Below, piece by piece: positions 35,961 through 45,543 of a DNA stretch of 64,000 bases (position 1 is the stretch's first letter; each line of letters opens with the position of its first letter). A program made the position numbers and the translations under genes. Origin of the DNA: GWE2-40-63 sp050251815 (GTDB lineage Bacteria; Bacteroidota; Bacteroidia; Bacteroidales; SZUA-534); contig JBFWMB010000013.1 of assembly GCA_050251815.1 (NCBI GenBank), forward strand, positions 1 to 64,000, read 5' to 3'. The notes beneath the pieces are model-generated. The model saw only the letters and a list, made by a program, of their open reading frames with translations. It did not search any database and was not told the origin of the DNA.

Positions 35961-37412
35961 TTAAATACCAAATGCATAATAAGCTGAAATTCCATTGGGA
36001 TAAACCCCTTCAATATAAACACCCCCTTCTAAATTATTGAATATCAATCGTAATTCCTGAATGTCAAAAGTTGCTCTCCGGTTTACTGAGGTGATTATAA
36101 ATCCTTCTTTTATTCCGGCCGATTTGAGTTTACCATCACCTACAGAAACAACTTGAACTCCCCCCTTGATTCTAAGCTTATTAGCGTCGGATGGTGAAAG
36201 AGTCTTGAATTCAGCACCAAACAGTTGCAGGGTTTCATCGGCTTTAATAATATCGGTTTTTCCTTCGATATTTCGTAACGTAAGCAATACGGTTTTCTTT
36301 TTATCGCCCCGAAGCACAGTAACTGAAACCTGATCGCCAGGCCTGTGCTGACCAATTTGTTCCTGAAGCTCTGAAGTGCTATTTACAGAAACATCTTTAA
36401 CTTTAAGAATTACATCACCACCTCTAATGCCGGCTTCTTTGGCGGCACCGTCGGGCGATACATCACTTACATATACTCCTTGGGTGCTGGTTATGCCACT
36501 TTGTTTAGCCAAAGGTGAGGTAACATCGGCAATACTAACTCCAATGTAAGCCCTTTGCACAGCTCCATATTCAAGCAAATCGCTCACAACTTTTTGGGCA
36601 ATTTTTTGAGGAACTGCAAAAGAATATCCTGAAAAAGAACCGGTTGGGCTTGCTATAGCGGTATTGATTCCCACTAATTTTCCCTGGGTATTTACCAGGG
36701 CACCGCCACTATTGCCTGGATTTACTGCGGCATCGGTTTGAATAAATGCTTCAATGGCGGTACTTTTATTAAGAATATTAATACTTCGGGCTTTGGCACT
36801 CACAATTCCAGCCGTTACGGTTGATGCCAGGTTAAATGGGTTCCCAACAGCCAGCACCCATTCACCAATTTGTAGTTGATCAGAATCTCCCCAATCGAGG
36901 TAAGGAAGGTTTTTTTCGTCAATTTTTATTAAAGCAATATCGGTGGCCTGATCGGCACCAATTACTTTTGCTGTGTAGGTTTTTTTATCGTTCAGGGTAA
37001 CTTCCAGTTTATCGGCTCCCTCAATTACGTGGTTATTGGTTACTATGTAACCGTCGTTCGAAATAATAACCCCGCTACCTGCCGAAACAATAGGAGCCGG
37101 TTCCTGCTGGTAATTGGGTCTTCCGAACAAAAAATTATAAAATGGATTTTCGTAGCCTGAAATCTGGCTCCGTACTTTAACATGCACCACAGCATGAACC
37201 GTTTTTTGGGCCGCTTCAGTAAAATCCATGCTGGTTAAAACGGCTAATGAATTTTTTACCGGTACAACTTCTTCTGCTGAAGTGGATTTTTGGGGATAAT
37301 AATCACTTTGAGTATGCTGCAATGCAGGTTTCTCAATAAGTAAATGATATCCTGTAAGTGTTACTACTCCCCCAATTATTGAAGCAGTAAGCAATCCAAT
37401 TATTTTTTTCAT
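35961..37412 (-). CDS. Periplasmic Do/DegP-type serine protease (HtrA family)
   Basis: A 483-residue envelope protease-chaperone. It has an N-terminal membrane signal or anchor (about 4-24), a trypsin-like domain with H128 (NNHVIE), D158 (TDIALIKI) and S235 (NPGNSGGA), then two PDZ domains (about 275-375 and 390-480). It degrades or refolds damaged periplasmic and outer membrane proteins. The second PDZ is preceded by a short insertion but looks complete. It lies upstream of rpoD on the same strand but behind its own terminator. Confidence 0.95.
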   Translation of the reverse strand: MKKIIGLLTASIIGGVVTLTGYHLLIEKPALQHTQSDYYPQKSTSAEEVVPVKNSLAVLTSMDFTEAAQKTVHAVVHVKVRSQISGYENPFYNFLFGRPNYQQEPAPIVSAGSGVIISNDGYIVTNNHVIEGADKLEVTLNDKKTYTAKVIGADQATDIALIKIDEKNLPYLDWGDSDQLQIGEWVLAVGNPFNLASTVTAGIVSAKARSINILNKSTAIEAFIQTDAAVNPGNSGGALVNTQGKLVGINTAIASPTGSFSGYSFAVPQKIAQKVVSDLLEYGAVQRAYIGVSIADVTSPLAKQSGITSTQGVYVSDVSPDGAAKEAGIRGGDVILKVKDVSVNSTSELQEQIGQHRPGDQVSVTVLRGDKKKTVLLTLRNIEGKTDIIKADETLQLFGAEFKTLSPSDANKLRIKGGVQVVSVGDGKLKSAGIKEGFIITSVNRRATFDIQELRLIFNNLEGGVYIEGVYPNGISAYYAFGI

Positions 37413-37505
37413 CTATTTATGTGTTTTAAAAGTTAAACATAAGAATTTGTTCTGTTCTATTTCACTAGTTATGCCTTTGAAACGAAAACTATTTTTTTTT
37501 TGTTG

Positions 37506-37513
37506 TACATTTG
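37506..37513 (+). promoter_or_regulatory. Predicted -7 box (TACATTTG) of dapF
   Basis: A perfect TAnnTTTG match 40 bases before the dapF ATG. The nearest TTTG lies 26 bases upstream, longer than usual. Confidence 0.5.
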
Positions 37514-37553
37514 GCCTACTTTAACAAAAGTTTAACCATTTAAATTTTGTTTA

Positions 37554-38339
37554 ATGACCCAGAAAGTTGCTTTTTCAAAATATCATGGAACGGGAAACGA
37601 TTTTATTCTAATAAACGCTTTTGATACATCGCTTGAACTCAGCGAACAAGCCATACAAACTATGTGCCATCGAAGGTATGGAATTGGTGCCGATGGTTTA
37701 ATTGTACTCCGAAAAAATGAAGGATTTGATTTCTATATGGACTTTTATAATTCCGATGGAAAGCCTGGAAGTATGTGTGGTAATGGCGGAAGATGTATTG
37801 TTGCTTTTGCGCACGATTTAGGGCTTATAAAAAATGAGGCCCGCTTTTTAGCACCCGATGGCCCGCATGTAGCCATATATGAAACTGCTGACAAAATTTC
37901 ACTTAAAATGGCCGATGTTACCGACATTAAACAACATGATTTGGGATTGTTTATAAATACCGGTTCTCCTCACCTGGTTATTAATAAAAGTAAACAAACC
38001 ACCTTTAATGTTTATGCTGAAGGAAAAAAAATACGAAATGGAAAAAATTATAAAGCAGAGGGTGTTAATGTTAACTTTTTTCAGATAAATCAAAACATTC
38101 CAAAAATATTTACCTACGAGCGCGGTGTTGAGGACGAAACCTACTCCTGTGGCACTGGGACAGTGGCAACTGCTCTTACTTTGAATCAGTTATTTGGAAA
38201 TTCGTCACCAGTAACATTGCAGGCCAAAGGTGGACAGCTGAAAGTACATTTTAGTAAAGATGATGAAAACGGCTACACGGATATCTGGCTCGAAGGTCCA
38301 ACAAAAAAAACTTTTACAGGAACTTACCTGCTCGATTAA
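37554..38339 (+). CDS. dapF: Diaminopimelate epimerase
   Basis: A 261-residue cofactor-independent racemase converting LL- to meso-diaminopimelate for lysine and peptidoglycan synthesis. The two catalytic cysteines are C75 in MCGNGGRC and C199 in YSCGTGTVAT. The N-terminal FSKYHGTGNDFILI is the family signature. Full length. It precedes the SiaB-like gene by 78 bases with a separate -7 box between them, so co-transcription is possible but not required. Confidence 0.96.
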   Translation: MTQKVAFSKYHGTGNDFILINAFDTSLELSEQAIQTMCHRRYGIGADGLIVLRKNEGFDFYMDFYNSDGKPGSMCGNGGRCIVAFAHDLGLIKNEARFLAPDGPHVAIYETADKISLKMADVTDIKQHDLGLFINTGSPHLVINKSKQTTFNVYAEGKKIRNGKNYKAEGVNVNFFQINQNIPKIFTYERGVEDETYSCGTGTVATALTLNQLFGNSSPVTLQAKGGQLKVHFSKDDENGYTDIWLEGPTKKTFTGTYLLD

Positions 38340-38351
38340 TTGAATATTTTA

Positions 38352-38359
38352 TATATTTG
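38352..38359 (+). promoter_or_regulatory. Predicted -7 box (TATATTTG) of the SiaB/SiaC operon
   Basis: A perfect TAnnTTTG match 59 bases before ATG 38418, 12 bases after dapF ends; no -33 box recognised. Confidence 0.45.
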
Positions 38360-38417
38360 ATTTTAATGAAAGAAAACTCTATATTTAGCATTGAAAAGGG
38401 ATAACAAAATTGAGTTA

Positions 38418-39542
38418 ATGGCTACCCAACATTCAGAAATAAGTTATGCTTACCGGTTATTTGAAGGAATGCAGAAGGATAACCTGAGCTACATTTACCG
38501 CGGAGTATTCAGTCAGAATATAACGGATGGTATTTTAACACTTACCGAATCGAATCTCGATAAATCGGGTGAAGACTCCAAGATAAAGAAAAGAGTGTTT
38601 ACCATTATGGTAGAGGGTTTGCAGAACATTACCCGCCACCAGGAAATGGAAGAAAGTTCTGATGTTAAGGAAACCGGAATTTTTTTAATTCAGGATGTTG
38701 ACAACCGCTACTATATTACAACCGGAAATCCCATCCTAAAAAGAAACATTCCGAACCTTACCGAGCAGCTGAATAAAATAAACAGCCTGGATAACGAAGA
38801 ACTAAAGAATTATTACAAAAGAGTACTAAACGACAACATAATCTCCGACAAAGGTGGTGCCGGACTCGGTTTAATTGAAATGGCCCGCAAGTCGGGCAAT
38901 AAACTGGTTTACGACTTTGTTGATTTGAACGAAAACTACTCTTACTTTTATTTAAACACCGAAATTTCGCAAAACGAAACCGATCACAGCCCCGAAGTTC
39001 ACAAAGCCACCTCTGCCCTCGAAAACATAAAAGTAATTCACCGACTGCTTAATCAGGAAGATGTGGTTCTTATTTTCAATGGTATTTTTAACCAGGAAAG
39101 TCTATTGAATTTGCTGTCGATTATGGAAAACCAGATGATGGAACACAACCTGAATCTTAAGAAAAAGGTGTTCAACATTATGGTTGAGATGCTTCAGAAT
39201 ATTGTGAAACATGGCGCAAACAGTCTGGGAAATAATCTAAATCCGGGTATCTTCTTTATCAATCAAAAAGGCAAACAATACCACCTAAACACAGGCAATT
39301 ACATTTACAAAAATGATGTTGAAAATTTAAAAAAGAAAATCAATTACGTTAATTCACTCACCATGGATGAATTAAATGAATTTTATGAAAAAAGTCTTTT
39401 TAATTTTCAGATTGACACCAGTAAAGAAGCCGGTTTGGGCTTGATTGAATTACGGTTAAAAACAAATCGTAAATTAACTTTCGAAATCAATGATTTTAAC
39501 GAAAAATTTAGTTTTTTTGTTCTACAAACAGTAGTTGACTAA
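38418..39542 (+). CDS. Tandem SiaB-like protein kinase (two fused HATPase-like domains)
   Basis: A 374-residue cytosolic protein made of two similar halves, each a degenerate GHKL/HATPase-like SiaB module. Half one (about 1-190) has the N-box-like IMVEGLQNITRH and glycine-rich GGAGLGLIEMAR. Half two (about 195-374) has IMVEMLQNIVKHG and EAGLGLIELRL. In Pseudomonas aeruginosa, SiaB is a single-domain kinase that phosphorylates SiaC. ATG 38418 (MATQHSEISYAY) is chosen over a TTG at 38391. The SiaC-like gene starts 7 bases after the stop. Both halves keep the ATP-binding motifs; whether both are active is unknown. Confidence 0.82.
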   Translation: MATQHSEISYAYRLFEGMQKDNLSYIYRGVFSQNITDGILTLTESNLDKSGEDSKIKKRVFTIMVEGLQNITRHQEMEESSDVKETGIFLIQDVDNRYYITTGNPILKRNIPNLTEQLNKINSLDNEELKNYYKRVLNDNIISDKGGAGLGLIEMARKSGNKLVYDFVDLNENYSYFYLNTEISQNETDHSPEVHKATSALENIKVIHRLLNQEDVVLIFNGIFNQESLLNLLSIMENQMMEHNLNLKKKVFNIMVEMLQNIVKHGANSLGNNLNPGIFFINQKGKQYHLNTGNYIYKNDVENLKKKINYVNSLTMDELNEFYEKSLFNFQIDTSKEAGLGLIELRLKTNRKLTFEINDFNEKFSFFVLQTVVD

Positions 39543-39549
39543 CCAAACA

Positions 39550-39924
39550 ATGGAAAAACTAATAATTGAACATACTGAAGATACTCCTGATGTTCGTTTT
39601 GAGCCCGAAAACGGGATTTTCTGCATTGAAGGACGCTCGCTTCCTGAAAATGCAGTAGCTTTTTACAATCCGATTCTTGAATGGTTAAAACAATATGAAA
39701 ATTCAGCATATAAAGGATTAACTTTCGATTTTAAACTGGATTACTTTAATACGGCATCGGCAAAACAAATTACCAAATTGTTGATTCAATTGCAGCAAAT
39801 GACTCAAAAATTCGACATAAAAGTAAAATGGCATTATTACGTTGAAGACGCCGATATTATGGCTTCAGGAATCCGTTTTGCAAAACTGATAAAAGCAAAT
39901 ATTGAACTACTGCCCTACGAATAG
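39550..39924 (+). CDS. SiaC-like phosphoprotein (DUF1987), partner-switch protein
   Basis: A 124-residue STAS-like regulator. The DUF1987 core LDYFNTASAKQITKLL carries T68 in NTAS, the same residue number and context as the phosphorylated threonine of Pseudomonas SiaC. Known role: the unphosphorylated form binds an effector (SiaD there), SiaB phosphorylates it, and SiaA dephosphorylates it. ATG 39550 gives the family length; the frame is open to 39535, overlapping the kinase stop. It converges on the three phosphatase genes with three bases between stops. Confidence 0.87.
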   Translation: MEKLIIEHTEDTPDVRFEPENGIFCIEGRSLPENAVAFYNPILEWLKQYENSAYKGLTFDFKLDYFNTASAKQITKLLIQLQQMTQKFDIKVKWHYYVEDADIMASGIRFAKLIKANIELLPYE

Positions 39925-39927
39925 TAA

Positions 39928-42900
39928 TTATTCCAGGTTAACTCCTACAATTAGTATATCATCTACCTGATTTAGTGCACCTTTCCATCGTAAAAATTCG
40001 ATGTCGAGCATGGTTTTCTGGTTGTTATAATTTTCCTTACTTAAGGTTTGCAGCAACTTTTTAAATCGACTCGATTTGAATTTTTTTCCATGCTGTCCAC
40101 CAAATTGATCGGGGTAACCATCGGTGAACATATACAACACATCGTTAGACTGATAACTTATTTGTTTTTGCTTAAACGACTGTTTAGCCGTAATGTAAAT
40201 GCTGATGGGCATTTTATCAGCTTCGAGTTCAATTAACCCCTCACTGTTAACCAAATACGATTTATTGTTAGCACCTGCGTATGTAATCAGCTTTTTTTGC
40301 GTATCAATCACACAGATTGATACATCCATTCCATCTTTTGCCTCATTATCATCGCCTTTTTGCCCAAGCGATGCGATCACTTTTTCGCGTAATAAGTTCA
40401 GTATTTGATAGGGTTCTAAAATACCGTTTTCTTTAATAATATTGTTTAAAAAAGTAAAACCGATAAGACTCATAAAAGCTCCGGGAATTCCATGCCCTGT
40501 AGAATCGACTACTGCCAGAATTTTTAAATTATTAACTTCGTGAACCCAAAAGAAATCGCCTGAAACAATGTCACGGGGTTTATCATATACAAACGAATCT
40601 TTAAAAATTGCAGTTAGATCAGATTCCTTATTAAATACAGCCTTCTGAATCCGTTCGGCATATAAAATACTGTCGATAATTTCTTTTTGCTGGCTGGTGA
40701 TTGCGTCGCGCTGTTGAAGTGCCAAATCGCGTTGCCGGGCTATTTCATCTTTTTGCGCGGCAATTTCAGTTTCTGCATATTTTAAGCGCGATATATCGGT
40801 TTCAATAGATATTAGGTTTTTAACCTGCTTATTTTCATTGAGAACCGGTGTTAAGGTAGTTTGCACCCAAACTTTTGTTCCGTATTTTGTTGCTTTTTGG
40901 TTTTCAAAAATAATGGGTTTTCTATCACCAAACCATAAGTTAACCATGTCGTTAATGGTTACATCGGCAAATTCACCCAATAAATCAGTTTTTGAATGTA
41001 TAACTTCTCCAAAAGAAAAACCAAATAGGCGTGTATAGCCCTCGTTTACCCATTCAATTTTACCACTGTTGTCCATAATGCTGACCGCATTATCGGTTTT
41101 GCTTGCTACCAGTGAAAGTTTCTGAAGTTCGAGGTTTGCCAGATAAAGTTTTCCTGCCTGTTTTTCTATCTCTTCCTTTTGTGATTCTTCTTTATGAATG
41201 GCTTCCTTAATTATCGATTGCAATTTCTTTTTTTCCTTCTTTAAGCGCAAAGTATAAAGGAAAACAAATAGCCAAACCAAGCCAAAAACAAAAACAAAAA
41301 AAGTTATCAATGCCGCGGGTTTCTGATACCATGGCGGAATAATTTCAAATGAAAATTCGGCCTGATTACTCACTTTATTATAAATATTTTCGGCCCGAAC
41401 CTTAAATACATATTTGCCTGATGGCAAATTGGTATAATTAACCGTTTGCCTTTTGTTTGCCTCACTCCATTGTTTTTCAAAGCCATCCAATATATAACGA
41501 TAGCTTACGGATTCGCTTTTTTGAAAAAATGCTGCCGAAAATTTTATTGAAAAAGTATTCTGATCGTAGGGTATCGACTGTTTTAACTTATAATTTGATG
41601 TAAAAACGCCATCGAAGCTTTGTTGTAAATAATCCATGCCAAATTCAACCTCGTCAAAGAAAACCTTAAAATTGTATTCGGGTGTTTTTTGATAGTTCTG
41701 ATTTAAAATAAAGATATCTTCTTCAGAAATAACGGAAACTCCCAGATGATTTGAAATATGTATTCCCTGAATGGCTCTCCCCTGCAATCGCTTATATTCA
41801 GCCAATGCAATTTCATTTTTTGAAATATCGTACTTCATTAGACCTTTGGAAGTTGCGAACCAATAATTTCCATAAGCATCTTTATCCATTGCCTGCACTG
41901 CAATATGGTCTTTCTGATAATTCAGTCCCATGGTTAAATCTGGCTCAAAAGCCTGCTTACCCGATGAAAGTAATGCTATGTCAGCACTAAAAATTCCAAA
42001 GTTTGAGGTAAGATAAATTTTTCCATTAAAACAGTACATTCCTGTCAGAATAATTCCTGGATAGCTATTGCTTAATTGCGGATATTTATAAACCTGATAA
42101 CTACTTAACGATTCCTGTTCATCGAACGAAATACGGAACAAAGAATTGAAAGCCGATTGAATCCACAAATCACCATTAGATACAGTTAGTATTTTCCGAA
42201 TCGACTCAGACATTTTAGTCAGTTGCGTACTTTTTTCGACCTTAACTTTCCCATTTTCAAAGGAAAGATCCAGGACTTCTAATCCATTGGCTCCTCCTAA
42301 AAATATCCTACCGGGATGTTTAACCGAGGTACTTATGGAATAACAGCCATAAATGCTGTGAATACTCTCGATGCGATTATCGGGATAAACAACTGCTAAA
42401 TCACGCAAAAAAGAGGCCAATAAAATGTTTTGCTTGCTATTGGGTAATTGTATCTGGCAGTAATCGAGGTTATAAATTAATTCCGGACTAAGTTGTTGAA
42501 AGGTTTTATGTTTCCAGGGCTCTTCTTTGTTGATGGGCATAAAGTATATTCCGCTCGATGTTCCACAATATAAGTTATTGTTGTAAATTGTAAGTTTTTG
42601 AATATTCCCGTCGATGCCTGAATTAACGCCAAAGCGATTAAATGGAACACTCAATTCTACATGTGAGATTCCCTTTTCCTGGGCAATCCATAAATCGTTA
42701 TGGGTATCGCTGCTAACAAAATAGGTTGCGTTATTTATTAAACCGCTCTGCTTATCAAAAACATATTTTAGTTTACCTTCTTCAGAAATTATAAAAACGC
42801 CACTTTTTAAAGTTGCCAGAGCAATATCGCCATTTTTTAAAAGGGTAGCATGATAAATATTCCCTATTTGCAGCATGTTATCGGCTTCGTTTTGAAACTT

Positions 42901-43617
42901 GGCCCATTTTTTTTGTAAAATATCGTATTCATACAGCCCTTCTTTAAGTGTACCAATAAGAAACTTTTCGTTATCGAAAGGTAACATGGTATAAATATCG
43001 TCGGGGATTTTGGGATTGTCGTAAAAAACAACACTGTCGTTAATAAGGCGGGCAAAACCGTATGACTTATCGGTAAGCCAAATTTCTTTGTTTAGCAGAA
43101 AGCCACGGAAATAACTGATTTTATCGAGTTTTATTTCTGATACAAGACCTTGCTGGTATTTAAAAATCTTTTGATGATTCGCCAGAAAGTAAACAGCATC
43201 GTCGACAGTAAAAGTTTTTAAGATTACGGAAAAATCTTTTACGGGCAAGGAATCGGAAAGTGAAACATACTCATATTTTCCATGAATATTGGGCTTTAGA
43301 AATCCAAACTCACGGGTGGCTCCCACGTAAATTATTCCTTCAGTATTTATTGCCAGCGAACGTACTGCAGAATGTAAAGGGGTTTTATAAACAGTCCATT
43401 CGGAACCGTTAAATTTTGCAACACCAACATTGGTTCCAAAAAACATATTTCCGTTATGATCCTGAACAATTCCCCAGGTTTGTGCTGTGGTTCCAAAAGT
43501 TGTAGAAGGGTAATTGGTAATGATTGGACTTCCAATTTGGGCAAAAGCCTCAAATAATCCAATCCAAAGCATTAGAATAAAAAGGGCTCCTATATATTGA
43601 ATAGTATTTTTTACCAT
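39928..43617 (-). CDS. Beta-propeller/Y_Y_Y/PAS SpoIIE-type protein phosphatase
   Basis: A 1229-residue membrane sensor phosphatase. It has a signal peptide or anchor (about 8-26), two-component-regulator propeller repeats (about 30-675), a Y_Y_Y domain (about 680-756), a membrane helix (about 759-782), PAS (about 829-942), a coiled-coil linker (942-992) and a PP2C/SpoIIE domain (992-1229). Metal-binding aspartates are intact: SGDFFW, VDSTGHGIPGAFMS, DGMDVSIC and FTDGYPDQFGG. The extracytoplasmic part is that of Bacteroidota hybrid two-component glycan sensors, here joined to a Ser/Thr phosphatase instead of a kinase. It is last in a three-phosphatase operon, and its predicted target is the neighbouring SiaC-like protein. 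Confidence 0.9.
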   Translation of the reverse strand: MVKNTIQYIGALFILMLWIGLFEAFAQIGSPIITNYPSTTFGTTAQTWGIVQDHNGNMFFGTNVGVAKFNGSEWTVYKTPLHSAVRSLAINTEGIIYVGATREFGFLKPNIHGKYEYVSLSDSLPVKDFSVILKTFTVDDAVYFLANHQKIFKYQQGLVSEIKLDKISYFRGFLLNKEIWLTDKSYGFARLINDSVVFYDNPKIPDDIYTMLPFDNEKFLIGTLKEGLYEYDILQKKWAKFQNEADNMLQIGNIYHATLLKNGDIALATLKSGVFIISEEGKLKYVFDKQSGLINNATYFVSSDTHNDLWIAQEKGISHVELSVPFNRFGVNSGIDGNIQKLTIYNNNLYCGTSSGIYFMPINKEEPWKHKTFQQLSPELIYNLDYCQIQLPNSKQNILLASFLRDLAVVYPDNRIESIHSIYGCYSISTSVKHPGRIFLGGANGLEVLDLSFENGKVKVEKSTQLTKMSESIRKILTVSNGDLWIQSAFNSLFRISFDEQESLSSYQVYKYPQLSNSYPGIILTGMYCFNGKIYLTSNFGIFSADIALLSSGKQAFEPDLTMGLNYQKDHIAVQAMDKDAYGNYWFATSKGLMKYDISKNEIALAEYKRLQGRAIQGIHISNHLGVSVISEEDIFILNQNYQKTPEYNFKVFFDEVEFGMDYLQQSFDGVFTSNYKLKQSIPYDQNTFSIKFSAAFFQKSESVSYRYILDGFEKQWSEANKRQTVNYTNLPSGKYVFKVRAENIYNKVSNQAEFSFEIIPPWYQKPAALITFFVFVFGLVWLFVFLYTLRLKKEKKKLQSIIKEAIHKEESQKEEIEKQAGKLYLANLELQKLSLVASKTDNAVSIMDNSGKIEWVNEGYTRLFGFSFGEVIHSKTDLLGEFADVTINDMVNLWFGDRKPIIFENQKATKYGTKVWVQTTLTPVLNENKQVKNLISIETDISRLKYAETEIAAQKDEIARQRDLALQQRDAITSQQKEIIDSILYAERIQKAVFNKESDLTAIFKDSFVYDKPRDIVSGDFFWVHEVNNLKILAVVDSTGHGIPGAFMSLIGFTFLNNIIKENGILEPYQILNLLREKVIASLGQKGDDNEAKDGMDVSICVIDTQKKLITYAGANNKSYLVNSEGLIELEADKMPISIYITAKQSFKQKQISYQSNDVLYMFTDGYPDQFGGQHGKKFKSSRFKKLLQTLSKENYNNQKTMLDIEFLRWKGALNQVDDILIVGVNLE

Positions 43618-43627
43618 TCAGATTACT

Positions 43628-45412
43628 TTATGTGTTTTTTAAAAATTGAATTCCAATAACCAAAACATCGTCTATTTGCCGACTACTACCTTTCCAATCG
43701 TTGTATTCTTTTTCTAAAAGAACTTTGTGCTGATTAAAAGGCTTATTCTGTAATGATTCCAGCAGGCGGATAAATCTGGGGGCCATATATTTTTGTCCGG
43801 AGCTTCCGCGAAACTGATCTTGAAAACCGTCAGAAAACATATACAATGAGGTAGTTGCACTTATATTAATACGGTGATTATTGAAATTTATATTATCAAC
43901 GCCAACATTACCACCTATACTAAAAATATCGCCTTCAATAATTTGTGTTTTATTTTCTGAAATCATGCAGGCATTATGATTGGCCAACGCCAGTTCCAGA
44001 ACCTGTGTATCGGTATGATAACAGCAAAAGGTAATATCCATGCCATCTTCACTAAAGCCTTCATGCCCATTATCCTGGTTCAGGGTAAGAACTACTTTTT
44101 CGTTTAATTGCTTTAGTACCTTTGCCGGATTATGAACCTGTTGTTCGTTTACAATCTCGTTAAGTAGTGTGTTACCAATCATGCTCATAAATGCACCGGG
44201 TACTCCATGTCCTGTACAGTCGATTGCAGCTACAAATACTTTATTCTCGAACCGCGAATGCCAATAAAAGTCCCCGCTAACAATATCGCGGGGTTTATAA
44301 AGGACAAACGAGTCGGGAAAATCGGATTGTAAATTTTGTTCAAACGGCAAGATGGCTTCCTGTATATGACTGGCGTATTTTATACTGTCGAGAATTTGCT
44401 GGTTCTTTTTTTCAATTTCAGCATTTAACTCCTGTAAAACTGCATTGGCTCGTTTTTTCTGTTGATTTTGCCTGAATATTAAAACAACCAGTATACCTAT
44501 AAACAGTACTACCGACAAAAGAAAGTAAATAAAGCGTCGCTCTGCTTTCATGCGGGCTTCGGCTTGTTTAAGGGTTGCTTCTTTTAAGGCATTTTCGCTA
44601 TTCAACAGGTTAATTTCAAGTTGTTTTTCACGACTTACCTGTTCCACTTCCTTTAGGGTATCCTGTGTTTTAACCAAGGCCTGTTCTGTTTCTTTTTTTT
44701 GAGCTTCAACCTGCTGAAGTTTTTGGGTGTTTAATTGTTGTTGTTCGGCAAATAACTGTTGTTGAATGTGTTTGTCGATTGATGAATACAGTTCAAAGTT
44801 GGCTTTGGCTTGTTTTTCATCGCCTAATTTTTCGTAACTCTCATACAAGGAGCCATAAAATGAACGCATCAATTTTAAATGATTCAGATTTTTGCTTAAC
44901 TCGAGTCCTGTATCTGCAATAGCTATAGCCTCCTGGTACTGAGCATTACTATTGTAGGATAGTGCTAAATTGCTGTAACATTCGGTAAGTTTCTGTTTAT
45001 CATTTTTTGTTTTTAAAATTTCAAGTTGCTTCTTAAAGTTTTCAATAGCTTTATCGTATTGTTCCATGTCGGAATAAACAAAAGCAATATTTTGTAACAC
45101 GTTTTGTGTTCCGTTAATATTTCCTGAGTTTTGATTAATTGCAAGCACTTCGTGAAAATATTTAACTGCTTCTTCATAAATAAAATACTCCCAATACAGG
45201 TAAGCAATTTTATTCAGGTAAGTTGCGGCAGCATTGTCATTGCCCAAATTTCGGTTCTTAATGGCATTATTTTTAAAATTATCTATTTGGATGTAAACAT
45301 CTTCAGGTAATTTTTTTGTTTGTGAAAATACATTAGAAACCAATAAAAAGGAACCCAATAACAATAGATAAGCCATGCTTATTTTGGGTACTATGTTTTT
45401 GCTTTGTATCAT
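43628..45412 (-). CDS. TPR-domain SpoIIE-type protein phosphatase
   Basis: A 594-residue sensor phosphatase. It has a signal peptide (about 12-31, ending NVFSQ), about four to five TPR repeats (40-210), a Gln/Glu-rich coiled coil (210-295), a membrane helix (295-316), a second linker, and a PP2C/SpoIIE domain (about 370-594) with intact SGDFYW, IDCTGHGVPGAFMS, DGMDITFC and FSDGFQDQF. Start ATG 45412 is chosen because it opens directly onto the signal peptide; 45508 would add 32 residues. It ends 10 bases before the propeller phosphatase starts. The TPR part is probably periplasmic and senses a protein partner. Confidence 0.9.
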   Translation of the reverse strand: MIQSKNIVPKISMAYLLLLGSFLLVSNVFSQTKKLPEDVYIQIDNFKNNAIKNRNLGNDNAAATYLNKIAYLYWEYFIYEEAVKYFHEVLAINQNSGNINGTQNVLQNIAFVYSDMEQYDKAIENFKKQLEILKTKNDKQKLTECYSNLALSYNSNAQYQEAIAIADTGLELSKNLNHLKLMRSFYGSLYESYEKLGDEKQAKANFELYSSIDKHIQQQLFAEQQQLNTQKLQQVEAQKKETEQALVKTQDTLKEVEQVSREKQLEINLLNSENALKEATLKQAEARMKAERRFIYFLLSVVLFIGILVVLIFRQNQQKKRANAVLQELNAEIEKKNQQILDSIKYASHIQEAILPFEQNLQSDFPDSFVLYKPRDIVSGDFYWHSRFENKVFVAAIDCTGHGVPGAFMSMIGNTLLNEIVNEQQVHNPAKVLKQLNEKVVLTLNQDNGHEGFSEDGMDITFCCYHTDTQVLELALANHNACMISENKTQIIEGDIFSIGGNVGVDNINFNNHRINISATTSLYMFSDGFQDQFRGSSGQKYMAPRFIRLLESLQNKPFNQHKVLLEKEYNDWKGSSRQIDDVLVIGIQFLKNT

Positions 45413-45543
45413 ATGCTTAAATAAATCTGTCCAAATCCCAACTAAAGATAAGTTAATTAAGGGAAAACTACTTTTTCGATACGTTTTTTTACGCAAAACA
45501 GCCGTCATAATTTGTTTAATGGCAGTTATTTATTGATTAAGTG

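Noticed and set aside
39535..39924. Longer SiaC start overlapping the SiaB stop
   Set aside because: It would need a TTG start and adds five residues not present in the family; ATG 39550 places the phospho-threonine at position 68.
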